This document shows, piece after piece, positions 15,556-27,121 of a stretch of DNA of 64,000 bases. Source of the DNA: IDS-8 sp035304345 (GTDB taxonomy: Bacteria > Pseudomonadota > Gammaproteobacteria > Steroidobacterales > Woeseiaceae); the NCBI GenBank assembly GCA_035304345.1, contig DATGQE010000052.1, positions 12,434 through 76,433 of the forward strand. The letters are read 5' to 3'. Under the pieces are notes generated by a model. The model had not been told where the DNA came from. It saw nothing but the letters and a program-made list of their open reading frames with translations, and did no database searches. Positions within the stretch are counted from its first letter, which is position 1; each line of letters opens with the position of its first letter. The position numbers and the translations under genes are program-made.

Positions 15556-17052
15556 CTAGTGCGCGCGCCGTGCCGGCAGCTCGTCCAGCGTCAAGAGCTC
15601 CGCCGTGAGCTGCACGAACACCGCGACCTGGCGGCGGAACAGCTCCGGGTCGAGCCGCTCGACGCCCGCCGAGGTGCCCCAGTAGCCGCCCATCGTGCCC
15701 ATGATCGCCACCGCGGGCAGCCCGCCGGTGCGGGCCGGGCTCGCCATGCCGTACCAGCGGCCCTGGCTGCGCCCGTGCACGCCGGGCCGGGCGACGTTGC
15801 GAATCACCGCCGAGGGCAGCCGGTGCGCCTTCACCGCCGCGACCGCGGCGCCGAGCAGCCGGGGGTCGTCGCTCGTCCAGATCATGCTGGGGTCGGTGCG
15901 GCCGGTGGGCACGAGGCGCTCGCCTTCCTCGCGGTACTCCACCTGCCCCAGGTGCTCCATGCCGACGACGGCAACCACCTTCTCGCGCGCCGCCGGATGG
16001 CGCGCGAAATAATCCTGACCGGCGAAGGCCTCCTCCTGCCCCGGCATGAAGTGCCGGCAGTCGAGGTAGAGCATCAGTGTGCGCGGGCGTTCCGCCTGCG
16101 GAATCGCGGCAAAGTGGCGCACCAGCGCGAGCAGGCCGAGGGCGCCGTTGTCCTGCGAGACCGCGGGGCCGTCGGTGTGGGTGACGAGCTGGATGACCTC
16201 GTCGTCGGGCGTGCCGTAGTCGCGGCCCGGCAGGTAGCCGATGAGCTGCCAGGCCTCGCTCTCGACGACCTCGGCTTCGAGGCGCAGCGTCGCCGAGCGC
16301 CCGGCCTCGGCGGCGCGCCACACCGCGTCGCCGGCGGCCCGGTCGAGGATCAGCGTCGGCACGTCGTAGAGCTCGGGCACCGGGAACGTGTACAGGCCGG
16401 TGGCGAGCTCGCGGTTCGCGTCGAGGACCAGCACGAGCCCGGCGGCGTTGCCGGCACGGGCGGCGGCGATCAGCTCACGGGTCTGCATGAGCTGCGGGAA
16501 GATGCGAAAGCTCACGGAGGCGTCCGCGCCCGGGTCCGCCGCGGGCGGCGCCCGGTACTCGTAGTCGGCTTCCGCGAGCTGCCGCGCGAGCGCCGGATCG
16601 AACACCGTGCGCATGACGGCGATCTTGCCGGCAAGCCGCCCCACGGGGTCTCCCGACCGGTACGCCACGAGCGGCGCGGTGACCCCCTGCGGGCCGGTGC
16701 TCCCGGAGTTGGCGCCGAAGCTCGCCACGTGAACGGCTTCGCCTTCCACCTCGAGCCCCCAGCGCGAGTCGTCCGGCCAGTGGCTGGTCTCCCAGCGATC
16801 GAACGTCCAGGCATTACGCTTGAGGTCGACCACGCCGGCGGCCGCGAGCTCGTCTTCCAGGAAGGCGAGGAAATGCCGCCAGCTCGCGTTGCCGGTGAGC
16901 GCCGGGCCGAAGCGCTCCTTCTGCCAGTGCCAGTAGACGACCTGCTCCGCCGACGGCAGTCGCACTTCGCTTGCCGTCGCCGCCGGTTCGCCACCCGCCG
17001 CCACGGATGCCGCGGCGAGGAGCGTGGCGGCGAGCAGGCGTTTCCCGATCAT
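15556..17052 (-). CDS. Exported M28-like metallopeptidase with PA domain
   Basis: A 498-residue protein with an N-terminal signal sequence (MIGKRLLAATLLAAASVAAG), a PA-like insert around residues 110-250, and an M28-type catalytic region. Candidate zinc ligands are His and Asp in THTDGPAVSQDNG, the Glu pair in GQEEAFAGQDYF, Glu in VGMEH and a late His. The match to M28 aminopeptidases is partial, so activity is not certain. It starts 54 bp after the TonB-dependent receptor on the same strand, suggesting a co-expressed uptake and degradation pair acting in the periplasm, perhaps on peptides. Confidence 0.75.
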   Translation of the reverse strand: MIGKRLLAATLLAAASVAAGGEPAATASEVRLPSAEQVVYWHWQKERFGPALTGNASWRHFLAFLEDELAAAGVVDLKRNAWTFDRWETSHWPDDSRWGLEVEGEAVHVASFGANSGSTGPQGVTAPLVAYRSGDPVGRLAGKIAVMRTVFDPALARQLAEADYEYRAPPAADPGADASVSFRIFPQLMQTRELIAAARAGNAAGLVLVLDANRELATGLYTFPVPELYDVPTLILDRAAGDAVWRAAEAGRSATLRLEAEVVESEAWQLIGYLPGRDYGTPDDEVIQLVTHTDGPAVSQDNGALGLLALVRHFAAIPQAERPRTLMLYLDCRHFMPGQEEAFAGQDYFARHPAAREKVVAVVGMEHLGQVEYREEGERLVPTGRTDPSMIWTSDDPRLLGAAVAAVKAHRLPSAVIRNVARPGVHGRSQGRWYGMASPARTGGLPAVAIMGTMGGYWGTSAGVERLDPELFRRQVAVFVQLTAELLTLDELPARRAH

Positions 17053-17106
17053 GCGGCGGCTTCGTGCATCACGGGTGGGCGATCTCGCCTGCACACGGAT
17101 GGGGAC

Positions 17107-19329
17107 CTAGCGGACCTCGTAGCGAAGGCCGATGCCCCAGGTGCGCGGCGGGCCGTGGTACTCGCCGAGCATGCCGACGAGGCTGCGGCGCGAGGTGACG
17201 TACTCCTCGTCGAACAGGTTCTCCGCGAACAGGTACACCTCCCAGCCGCCCGGGTCGGCGAGCGAGAGGCGGACGTTCGCGATCGCGTAGTCGTCGGAGA
17301 GCAGCTCGGCGGTGTTCTCGATGTCGCGATACGCCTCGTCGGTGTAGGTGGCCCAGGCGCGCACGCCGAGCGACCGGTCGCCCAGCGGCCGCTGCCAGTC
17401 GATGCCGGCGGTGAAGGCGAGCTCCGGCGTGCCGGGCAGCTCGGCGCCGACGCGCGCAGCGATCTCCGCGGGATCGGCGCTGTCCCAGGCGGTCACCTCC
17501 GAGTCGAGCCAGGTGCCGCGCAGCGAGAACGTCAGCGACGGCAGGACCAGCCAGTCGAGCTCGAGGTCGAGGCCGTAAATTTCCGATTCGGCCGCGTTCT
17601 GGATGATGGCCTCGACGATGCCTCCGCCGAGGTCCTGGAGCGAGAGCACCTGCTTGTCGGAATAGTCGTAGTAGAAGGCCGAGCCGGCGACGAACAGGCG
17701 CTCGTCCAGCAGGCGCCGCTTCGCGCCGACTTCGTACGCCCACAGCGTCTCCGCGCCGAACGGGGTGAACGAGGCCGGCTCGGTGATGCCGGAGCCGTCG
17801 AAGCCGCCGCTCTTGAACGCCCGCGCGACGCTCACGTAATAGAGCGACCGGTCCGTCGGCTCCCACTGCAGCGCGACGCGTCCGGACAGGTCGTCGTCAT
17901 CGTAGGTACGGCTGTCGAACAGGCCGTCCGGCACCACGTTCGGGAAGCCGACGCCGATCAGCGATACGCCGAACGGATCGATGTCGAACGAGCCGCCGTC
18001 GTACTTCTTCTGCTCGTCGGTGTAACGCAGGCTGCCCGTCACCTGCCACGCCGGGTCGAAGCGCCACTCCACCTGCGTGAAGGCCGCGTACGACTCGTCC
18101 TCCTGCACGAACGCCGTGCCCAGCGCGCCCAGCAGGAAGTCGTAGGCGGTCAGCACGCGGGCGTAATCGATCTCGTCTTTCGTGTAGGACACCCCGCCGA
18201 GCCAGCGGAAATCTTCGCTCGGCTGGTAGTCGACGCGCAGCTCCTGGTAGAAGCTCTCGAGGTCCTCGTCGAAGGACGCCTCGGCGAGGCGCAGCGGCAC
18301 CATGTCGCCGATGTCGTACGCGCGCTCGAGGGTCTCCATGCCGGTGACGGAGACGAGCTGGTAGTCGCCGAGCTGCCAGGTGAGCTCCAGCACGCCGCCG
18401 AGCTGCTCGCTGTCGTTCTCGAGCCGTGCATTGTCGTAGTCCTTGAACGCGTCGTCGCTCGGCGGCATGAAGAGGCCGAGCGCGTCGCCGTTGACACTGG
18501 TCGAGCCGATGATCTCCGAGTCGTCCTGTGCGTAGTGCACGCTGAAGAACACGTCGAAGTCGTCGCGCGGCGCGAACGCGAGCGAGCCGCGCAGTGCCAG
18601 CACGTCCTTGTCGCCGTAGTCGTCCTGTGCTTCCACCGCGGGCACGCCCGGCACCACGCCGGGCGCGCGGCTGAAGCCGGCCGTGGAACCCACCGTGCCC
18701 GGTCGGTCCATGTAGCCGCCGCCGCTCTGATAGAGCGCCGCGATCCGTCCCTGCACGCGCTCGCCGAGCGGACCTCCCACGGCCGCCTGCAGGTCGAGCG
18801 CGTCGTAGTTGCCATAGCTGCCGTCGACGTAGGCGGACGGCTCCGGACCCGGCCGGCGGCTCACGAAGTTGATGGCGCCCGCCGTGCTGTTCCGCCCGTA
18901 CAGGCCGATCTGCGGGCCCTTCAGCACCTCGACGCGCTCCAGGTCGAACAGCGGAAACGTGAGATAGGCGCTCATCGGCAGGTAAACGCCGTCGGCGTGC
19001 GCCGCCACGGACGGGTTGTTGTTCACCCACGGGTTGGTCGTGCCGATGCCGCGCAGCGTGATCGTCGGGTTGTTGCTGCCGTTGCCGCGGAACACGTCGA
19101 GCGACGGCACCAGGCGGCTGACGTCGGCGAGCCCGAGGATGCGCTGCTCGGTGAGCGCCGACCGGTCGAGCACCGACAGCGCCATGCCGAGGTCTTCGCT
19201 CGACTGCTCGCGCTTTTGCGCGGTGACGACGATCTCCTCCAGCGCCGGGGGTTCGGCCGCTGCGGCGGGCAGCGCGGCGGCGAGCCCGGCCGCGGCCAGG
19301 GCAGCGACGGTGAGAGAAGGTGAACGCAT
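17107..19329 (-). CDS. TonB-dependent outer-membrane receptor
   Basis: Energy-coupled outer-membrane importer of 740 residues. It has a signal peptide (MRSPSLTVAALAAAGLAAAL, cleavage near AAA-AE), a TonB box (EEIVVTAQKREQ), a plug domain (ITLRGIGTTNPW to VEVLKGPQIGLYGRNST) and a 22-strand type barrel rich in aromatic and acidic residues. The C-terminus ends YEVR instead of the usual terminal aromatic residue. The start is set by GGAG about nine bases before the ATG. The plug resembles receptors of oligotrophic Xanthomonadales and sphingomonads; the ligand is unknown. The downstream peptidase gene hints at peptide substrates. Confidence 0.9.
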   Translation of the reverse strand: MRSPSLTVAALAAAGLAAALPAAAAEPPALEEIVVTAQKREQSSEDLGMALSVLDRSALTEQRILGLADVSRLVPSLDVFRGNGSNNPTITLRGIGTTNPWVNNNPSVAAHADGVYLPMSAYLTFPLFDLERVEVLKGPQIGLYGRNSTAGAINFVSRRPGPEPSAYVDGSYGNYDALDLQAAVGGPLGERVQGRIAALYQSGGGYMDRPGTVGSTAGFSRAPGVVPGVPAVEAQDDYGDKDVLALRGSLAFAPRDDFDVFFSVHYAQDDSEIIGSTSVNGDALGLFMPPSDDAFKDYDNARLENDSEQLGGVLELTWQLGDYQLVSVTGMETLERAYDIGDMVPLRLAEASFDEDLESFYQELRVDYQPSEDFRWLGGVSYTKDEIDYARVLTAYDFLLGALGTAFVQEDESYAAFTQVEWRFDPAWQVTGSLRYTDEQKKYDGGSFDIDPFGVSLIGVGFPNVVPDGLFDSRTYDDDDLSGRVALQWEPTDRSLYYVSVARAFKSGGFDGSGITEPASFTPFGAETLWAYEVGAKRRLLDERLFVAGSAFYYDYSDKQVLSLQDLGGGIVEAIIQNAAESEIYGLDLELDWLVLPSLTFSLRGTWLDSEVTAWDSADPAEIAARVGAELPGTPELAFTAGIDWQRPLGDRSLGVRAWATYTDEAYRDIENTAELLSDDYAIANVRLSLADPGGWEVYLFAENLFDEEYVTSRRSLVGMLGEYHGPPRTWGIGLRYEVR

Positions 19330-19493
19330 GGCGACGTCTCCAGTCATGGCGGGCGGGTCGACCCGCTCGTTCTTGATTCGGGTTGTTGCGGGAAAAGTGA
19401 CACGCCTTGGCCCTGCCGGGCAACCTCGCCTCCCAGCATGTGCACCATGCGCCGTGGACCCGGGTGAGCGCGGGCGGCGCACGGCGCGTGCGC

Positions 19494-20660
19494 CTACGGG
19501 CGGCGCGGCAGCGTGCGGGCGCGCGCGAGCGCGAGGTGACCGAAGCGGTTGCGGATCGCGTCGACCGTGCGGTCGACGGAAGAGTCGCAGGCGGCGTCGG
19601 CGAAGAGGTCGGCCTGGGCGGCCGGCACGAGGTCGGTGCCGCCGACACCGAGCAGGCGCACCCGGGCGCCCGGGGAAGCGGCGAGCCACGCGTCGAGCAG
19701 GTCGCGGGCGACCGCGAACACGCGGCCGGTGCCGTTCGCCGGCGGTTGCAGCGGCCGCTGCCGCGTACAGGTCATGAAGTCGGCGCGGCGGATCTTCACC
19801 TGCACCGTTCCAGCCGCCAGCGCATGGGCCCGCATGCGCGCGGTGGCACGCTCGGTGAGGCGCAGGAGCTCCGCGTGCAGCGCGGCGGGATCGTCGAGAT
19901 CCGTCGCGAACGTTTCCTCGGCGCTGATCGACTTCGCGGCCCGCGAGGGCACGACCGGGCGGTCGTCGCGCCCGGCGGCGCGCTCCCGCACCCGCTGCGT
20001 GTAACGGCCGAACACGGGCTCGAGCTCCGCATCCGGGGCGCGCCGCAGCCCGGCAACGGTGCGGATCCCGCGCGCGTGCAGGCGGGCGAGGGTTTCACGG
20101 CCGATGCCCGGCAGCGCCTCGACCGGCAACGGATCCAGCACCGCGTGCAGGTTCGTCGCCTCGACCACGACGAGCCCGTCGGGCTTGCCGAGATCCGACG
20201 CGATCTTCGCCACGAGCTTGTTGGGCGCGACGCCGACGGACGCGGTGAGCCCGGTCGCTTCACGGATCCGTGCCTTGATGTTCGCGGCGATGGCCTCGGC
20301 CGGCCCGAACAGCCCGATGCTGCCCGTGACGTCGAGGAAAGCCTCGTCGAGGGAGAGCCCTTCGACGAGCGGCGTGAACTCGTGAAAAATGGCGAAGACC
20401 TGCCGCGACACCGACTGGTAGTGCGCGATGCGCACCGGCACGCGCACGAGGCTCGGGCAGCGCGCGAGCGCCTCGCGCATCGGCATCGCGGAACGGATGC
20501 CGTAGCGCCGCGCCTCGTAGCTCGCGGCGGCGACGACACCGCGGTTCAGCCCGCCGACGACGACGGGTTTGCCGCGGAGCGCCGGGTCGTCGCGCTGCTC
20601 GATGGACGCATAGAACGCGTCCATGTCGACGTGCAGGATGCGGCGTTCGTGCGGGCTCAC
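19494..20660 (-). CDS. dinB: DNA polymerase IV (Y family)
   Basis: Error-prone translesion polymerase. The catalytic acidic motifs are present: DMDAFYASIEQ (about residues 12-22) and SLDEAFLDV (about 103-111). They are followed by helix-hairpin-helix (LPGIGRETLARLHARGI) and little-finger regions. At 388 residues it is slightly longer than E. coli DinB (351). It begins with a GTG that overlaps the prenyl synthase stop as GTGA, so it is translated from the same message as ispA. No LexA box is seen directly before it, so SOS control would have to act at the ispA promoter. Confidence 0.93.
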   Translation of the reverse strand: MSPHERRILHVDMDAFYASIEQRDDPALRGKPVVVGGLNRGVVAAASYEARRYGIRSAMPMREALARCPSLVRVPVRIAHYQSVSRQVFAIFHEFTPLVEGLSLDEAFLDVTGSIGLFGPAEAIAANIKARIREATGLTASVGVAPNKLVAKIASDLGKPDGLVVVEATNLHAVLDPLPVEALPGIGRETLARLHARGIRTVAGLRRAPDAELEPVFGRYTQRVRERAAGRDDRPVVPSRAAKSISAEETFATDLDDPAALHAELLRLTERATARMRAHALAAGTVQVKIRRADFMTCTRQRPLQPPANGTGRVFAVARDLLDAWLAASPGARVRLLGVGGTDLVPAAQADLFADAACDSSVDRTVDAIRNRFGHLALARARTLPRRP

Positions 20661-21544
20661 TGCCGGCGTTCGACGATGTAGTGCGCCACCCAGCGCAGCC
20701 CGTCCGCGCGCGGCCCGAACGCATCGAGCTCGGCGAGGGCAGCCGCCAGGAGCTCGGCGCAGCGCTCGCGCGCCGCTTCCAGCCCGAACACGGAAGGCCA
20801 GGTGGCTTTCGCCCGCTTTTCGTCCTGCCCGGCCTGCTTGCCGATGACGCAGGTCTCGCCCTCCACGTCGAGAATGTCGTCGCGAACCTGGAACGCGAGC
20901 CCGACGAGCTCCGCGAAGCGCACCAGGCGGTCGCGCGACGGGCGCGGCAGCTCGCGGCAGACGATGCAGGCCGACAGCACCGAGGCCCGGATCAGGGCCC
21001 CGGTCTTCAGCCGGTGCATGCGCTCGAGCTCCTCGGCGCTCAGCCGGCGGCCCTCGGAATCGAGATCGATGGATTGCCCGCCGGTCATGCCGAGCGATCC
21101 CGCGGCGTAGGCGAGCAGGCGCACGAGGTCGACCACCTGCCCGGCATCGAGCCCGGGCGCGTCCGTCAGCACCTGGAACGCGAGCGGCTGCAGTGCGTCC
21201 GCGGCGAGGATCGCCGTGGCCTCGTCGAACTTGCGGTGCACCGTGGGCTCGCCGCGCCGCAGGTCGTCGTCGTCCATCGCCGGCAGGTCGTCGTGCACCA
21301 GCGAGAACGCGTGCAGCAGCTCGATCGCAGTGGCCGGGGCATCGAGCAGCGACGGGTCGAGCGACAGGCATTCCCCGGTCGCGTACACCAAGAGCGGCCG
21401 CACCCGCTTGCCGCCGTTCACCGCGTAACGCATGGCCTGGTGGAGGCGTTCCGGCGGCGCGTCCGCGCCCGGCAGCACCCGATCGAGGCAGTCGGCGATG
21501 CGACGCGTGTACTCCGGGCGCCGCTGGGCGAATGACTCCGGCAA
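20657..21544 (-). CDS. ispA: Polyprenyl (farnesyl-type) diphosphate synthase
   Basis: Condenses IPP with allylic diphosphates to farnesyl or geranylgeranyl diphosphate. The 295 residues show GGKRVRP (about 44-50), the first aspartate-rich motif DDLPAMDDDDLRRG (about 85-98), the KTG motif and the second aspartate-rich motif DDILDVEG. Size and motifs match bacterial IspA. The start appears to be TTG at 21544 with AAGGA eight bases before it. In most gammaproteobacteria ispA neighbours xseB and dxs. Here it is divergent from the mevalonate operon instead, consistent with an organism making IPP from mevalonate. Chain length cannot be decided by eye. Confidence 0.92.
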   Translation of the reverse strand: MPESFAQRRPEYTRRIADCLDRVLPGADAPPERLHQAMRYAVNGGKRVRPLLVYATGECLSLDPSLLDAPATAIELLHAFSLVHDDLPAMDDDDLRRGEPTVHRKFDEATAILAADALQPLAFQVLTDAPGLDAGQVVDLVRLLAYAAGSLGMTGGQSIDLDSEGRRLSAEELERMHRLKTGALIRASVLSACIVCRELPRPSRDRLVRFAELVGLAFQVRDDILDVEGETCVIGKQAGQDEKRAKATWPSVFGLEAARERCAELLAAALAELDAFGPRADGLRWVAHYIVERRQ

Positions 21545-21614
21545 TCCGTGTTCCTTTTCGCTTCCGTTCCCGGGCAGGCGGACAAGCCTACACCGATTCG
21601 GCGCCTCCGTGAGC

Positions 21615-21620
21615 TATAAT
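21615..21620 (+). promoter_or_regulatory. Possible -10 box for the mevalonate operon
   Basis: A perfect TATAAT stands in the GC-rich 272-bp region between ispA and mvaD, about 197 bp before the mvaD ATG. No good -35 hexamer is visible at 16-18 bp spacing, so the assignment is weak and an activator might be needed. Nothing else clear is seen in the leader; a proline-rich 65-codon frame at 21619-21816 looks non-coding. Confidence 0.35.
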
Positions 21621-21816
21621 GCCGGCCCTCGAAATGGCGCCGCACTGCCCCGGCATGCCCCGCGCGCCCTTCTCCGGAACCGCCATGCGAGCTCGAGTAC
21701 CCTGCCAGGACGGGCCACCGCGCAGGCCACCCCTGCCGCTGTTCGCCGCGCCGCCGCCGCGCCCGCCGGGGTGCGCACCGGGTGTTCCCCGCCAGAACGC
21801 CCCCGGAGGACGCTGA

Positions 21817-22794
21817 ATGCCGTACCGCACCGGCCGGATCGTGGCCCAGGCGCAACCGAACATCGCGCTCGTCAAGTACTGGGGCAAGCGCGACCTCGAG
21901 CGCAACCTGCCGGCGACCGGCTCGCTGTCCGTGACGCTGGACGCATTGTGGACGCGCATGGCGGTGGAATTCGACCCGTCGGCGAAAGCCGACTCCCTCG
22001 CCGTCGGCGGGCGCGAGGCACCCGACCTCCTCCCGCGCGTCGTGCGCTGCCTGGACATGGTGGCCGGCAGCGACCGCCCGCGCGCGCGGATCGAAAGCGA
22101 GAGCAATTTCCCCGTCGGCGCCGGTCTCGCGTCTTCCGCCGCGGCGTTCGCGGCGCTCGTCGTCGCCGCGAGCCGGGCCGCGGGGGTGAGCCTCGACACG
22201 CTCTCCCTGGCGCGCCTCGCCGGCCGGCAGTCGGGCTCCGCCGCGCGCTCGCTGTTCGAGGGTGTCGTCGCGCTCGACCCGGGCCCGGACGACGTGCGGG
22301 TCGAAAGCATCGCGGCGCGCGGCGACTGGCCGCTCGAGGTGCTGGTCGCGATCACCGACCGCAACGCGAAGCCGATCGGCTCCACCGAGGCAATGCGGCG
22401 CTGCGCCGAGACCTCGCCGTTCTACCGCTACTGGGTGGATCGGCAGGGAGCCGACCTGGAGGCGGCCCGGCGGGCGGTCGCGGCGCGCGATTTCGAGGCG
22501 CTCGGCGCGGTCGCAGAGCAGAACTGCCTCAAGATGCACTCGCTGATGTGGACCTCGCGGCCGCCGATCGTCTACTGGAACGACGCAACCGTCGGCTGCA
22601 TGCAGGCCGTGCGCGAGCTCGCGGCGGACGGGTGTCCCGTCTTCTTCACCATCGACGCGGGTCCGCAGGTGAAGGCGGTGACGCTGCCGCACGAGGCGGC
22701 GCGGGTGCGCGAGGCGCTGGGCTCGGTCCCGGGCGTGCTCGAGATCCTGCACTCGGGCCTCGGTCCCGGCGCGCGGCTCCTGGAGAGCCGGTGA
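21817..22794 (+). CDS. mvaD: Diphosphomevalonate decarboxylase
   Basis: ATP-dependent decarboxylation of mevalonate 5-diphosphate to isopentenyl diphosphate. The 325-residue GHMP-family protein has the diagnostic NIALVKYWGKR motif (15-25), the glycine/serine ATP loop PVGAGLASSAAA (99-110), SGSAARSLFEG (139-149) and the catalytic aspartate in TIDAGPQ (Asp280). These mark the classical enzyme rather than the phosphomevalonate decarboxylase variant. GGAGGA precedes the ATG by six bases. Its stop overlaps the next gene as GTGA, opening a four-gene operon of mevalonate enzymes. Confidence 0.95.
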   Translation: MPYRTGRIVAQAQPNIALVKYWGKRDLERNLPATGSLSVTLDALWTRMAVEFDPSAKADSLAVGGREAPDLLPRVVRCLDMVAGSDRPRARIESESNFPVGAGLASSAAAFAALVVAASRAAGVSLDTLSLARLAGRQSGSAARSLFEGVVALDPGPDDVRVESIAARGDWPLEVLVAITDRNAKPIGSTEAMRRCAETSPFYRYWVDRQGADLEAARRAVAARDFEALGAVAEQNCLKMHSLMWTSRPPIVYWNDATVGCMQAVRELAADGCPVFFTIDAGPQVKAVTLPHEAARVREALGSVPGVLEILHSGLGPGARLLESR

Positions 22795-23785
22795 GGGCGA
22801 GCGGGGCGAGCGCGCCCGGCAAGGCGGTGCTCATCGGGGAATACGCGGTGCTGGAGGGAGCGCCCGCGGTCGCGATGGCGCTCGATCGCCGGGCCCGCGT
22901 CGGCCTCGCCTCGGGCAACGGGCCGGGGCACGCCGTCCGGTCACTGAACTCGGGCGCCCGGGCGCGCTTCGGTCCGATGCCGGGCGGAGGGCTCGCGTGG
23001 CAGGACGGCGACGCGCAGGCGTTCGCCCTCGTGGAGCACGTGTGGCAAGCGGTACGGCCGGAGCCGCGGGGCAGCCTCGTGCTCACCCTGGACACGCGCG
23101 CGTTCTACGATCCCGTGACCGGCGCCAAGCTGGGTTTCGGCTCGAGCGCCGCCCTGGCCGTGGCGCTCGCGGCCGCGCTGGCGGGTGAAGCGGCGCCGGA
23201 GCCCGTCCGGGAGGCGGCGCGGCGCGCCCACATGGCGTTCCAGGGCGGGCGGGGCAGCGGCGTCGACATCGCCACCGCCGCCCACGGCGGCGTGGTCGGG
23301 TATCGTCGCGAGTCCGCACAGGTGGAACACCTGCCCTGGCCCGCCGGGCTCGAAGTCTGCCTCCTGTGGAGCGGGCGGGCTGCCGACACGCCGGCGGCGA
23401 TCGATCGCCTGGCGCGGGCGCGCGCCGAGGCGGCTCCCGCGCTGGCCTCGCTCGTCGCGGCGGCGGAGGCGGCTTACCGGGGGTGGGCTCGCGGCGCGGC
23501 GGAAGCGCTCGAGGCACTCTCCGCGTGGGCGGGCGCGCTGTTCCGTTTCGCCCGCGACTGCCGGCTGGACGTCTTCGGCGCCGGGCACGAGGCCCTGTAC
23601 GACGAGGCGTCGCGGCGCGGGCTCGTGTACAAGCCCTGCGGGGCGGGAGCGGGCGACACCGGCGCCGCGTTCGCCCGCGATCGCGGGGCGCTGGACGCGT
23701 TCGCGGCATGGGCCGCGCAGCGGGGCTTCGCACGGGTCGCCGCGTCGCTCGAGGCGCGGGGCGTGACGCTGGAGTCACAGGCGGT

Positions 23786-23789
<4 letters not shown>
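22791..23789 (+). CDS. mvaK2: Phosphomevalonate kinase (GHMP family)
   Basis: Phosphorylates mevalonate 5-phosphate to the diphosphate. The 332 residues start SAPGKAVLIGEYAVLEGAP, the N-terminal GHMP motif of phosphomevalonate kinases, followed by the ATP loop KLGFGSSAALAVAL and the C-terminal KPCGAGAGDTGAAF. The operon lacks any other candidate for this step, and the mevalonate kinase is clearly the fused domain downstream, which supports the assignment. It starts with a GTG overlapping the mvaD stop and ends with an ATGA overlap onto the HMG-CoA reductase gene. Confidence 0.88.
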
Positions 23790-25995
<2,206 letters not shown>

Positions 25996-25996
<1 letters not shown>

Positions 25997-26589
25997 TGTC
26001 CCACCATCTTCATCGCGTCGTCTCCTCGGAAGAGGAGCGGCTGATACTCGTGGACGAGCAGGACCGCGAGATCGGCAGTCTCGACAAGGCGGCCTGCCAC
26101 GACGGCGAGGGCGTGCTGCACCGGGCGTTCTCGCTGTTCGTTTTCGACGCGGCCGGGGAGCTTTTGCTGCAGCAGCGCAGTGCCGGCAAGCGCCTCTGGC
26201 CGCTCTACTGGTCGAACAGCTGCTGCAGCCATCCGCGCTACGGCGAAACCGTCGAGGAAGCGACGGCCCGCCGCCTGCGCGAGGAGCTGAACATCGAAGC
26301 GGAGCTCGAGTTCGTCTACAAGTTCGCCTATACGGCCCGCTTCGGCGAATCGGGATCCGAGAACGAGCTGTGCTGGGTGTTCCTCGGGCGCACCGGTGAC
26401 CGTGCCGTGCCCAACCGTCACGAGATCGCGGCGGTCCGCTCGTTGCCGGCGGACCGCGTGAGCGCGGAGCTCGCGCGCGACCCGCAGGCGTTCACGCCAT
26501 GGTTCAGGCTCGAATGGCAGCGCCTGGAACGGGACTGGCCGGAGCTGTTGCGCCGCTACGCCCAGCCGGCCGCCGCGGCGCGCCGCTGA
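25996..26589 (+). CDS. idi: Isopentenyl-diphosphate delta-isomerase, type 1
   Basis: Interconverts IPP and DMAPP, needed when IPP comes only from mevalonate. The 197-residue Nudix-fold protein has the type 1 hallmarks: LHRAFSLFVFD, the active-site cysteine in NSCCSHPRYGE (about residues 74-84), and the Nudix-like RRLREELNI. Type 2 (FMN) isomerase is more usual beside bacterial mevalonate genes, so a type 1 enzyme here is notable. The ATG shares one base with the preceding stop (TGATG), making it the last gene of the operon. It is convergent with the glsB-like gene. Confidence 0.94.
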
Positions 26590-26632
26590 GCGGGCGGCCG
26601 CGCGCGCCGGCCTGCCCGCTCCACCTCCAGCG

Positions 26633-26902
26633 TCAGGTTCTCGGCCGGGCGCGCCTGCCCGTGACGAGCCGGTAGAGGAACAGGAGCAGCACGGCACCGA
26701 GGATGGCGATGATGATGCTCCCGATCGTCAGTCCTTCCACCCCGCCGAGCCCCATCGCCGAGGCGATGAAACCGCCGATGAGGGCGCCGGCGATACCGAG
26801 CAGAATGGTGACGATGATTCCGCCGGGATCCTCGCCCGGCATGATCCACTTGGCGATGGCGCCCGCGATGGCGCCCAGGATGATCCAGGTCAGCAAGCCC
26901 AC
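26633..26902 (-). CDS. GlsB/YeaQ/YmgE (transglycosylase-associated) small membrane protein
   Basis: An 89-residue protein with three hydrophobic, glycine-rich segments: LLTWIILGAIAGAIAKWIMPG, GIIVTILLGIAGALIGGFIA and IGSIIIAILGAVLLLFLYRL. This is the usual layout of the GlsB/YeaQ family, small inner-membrane proteins linked to stress in several bacteria, mechanism unknown. The GTG start at 26902 is supported by AAGGAGGT seven bases upstream. It stands alone between convergent idi and same-strand mvaS. Confidence 0.88.
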   Translation of the reverse strand: MGLLTWIILGAIAGAIAKWIMPGEDPGGIIVTILLGIAGALIGGFIASAMGLGGVEGLTIGSIIIAILGAVLLLFLYRLVTGRRARPRT

Positions 26903-27121
26903 GACGTCTACCTCCTTCTGGTTCGCACTGACGGGTGATCGCGTGGTGCAACTTCCGTGCCGTGCCGGCGCACGCCACGGGGCGCATACCGGGAAGGCGC
27001 TGCGGGCGGTGCGCCACCGGTACGGCGGCAACCGCGAGCGGCCGGTCGCCCGCGCTTGCGCAGGGCTTACACGGGCGCGGTAATTCTTACCCTGGCGCCG
27101 TGCAAGTTCGGGGGGAAGGGA

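Noticed and set aside
15349..19323. A 1324-codon open frame on the plus strand
   Set aside because: It lies antisense to the TonB receptor and peptidase genes. Its product is a His/Arg/Val-rich composition typical of the opposite strand of GC-rich genes, with no domain motif.
21619..21816. A 65-codon proline-rich frame in the mevalonate operon leader
   Set aside because: No ribosome site, low-complexity composition and no recognisable protein; it could be a leader peptide but nothing supports that.
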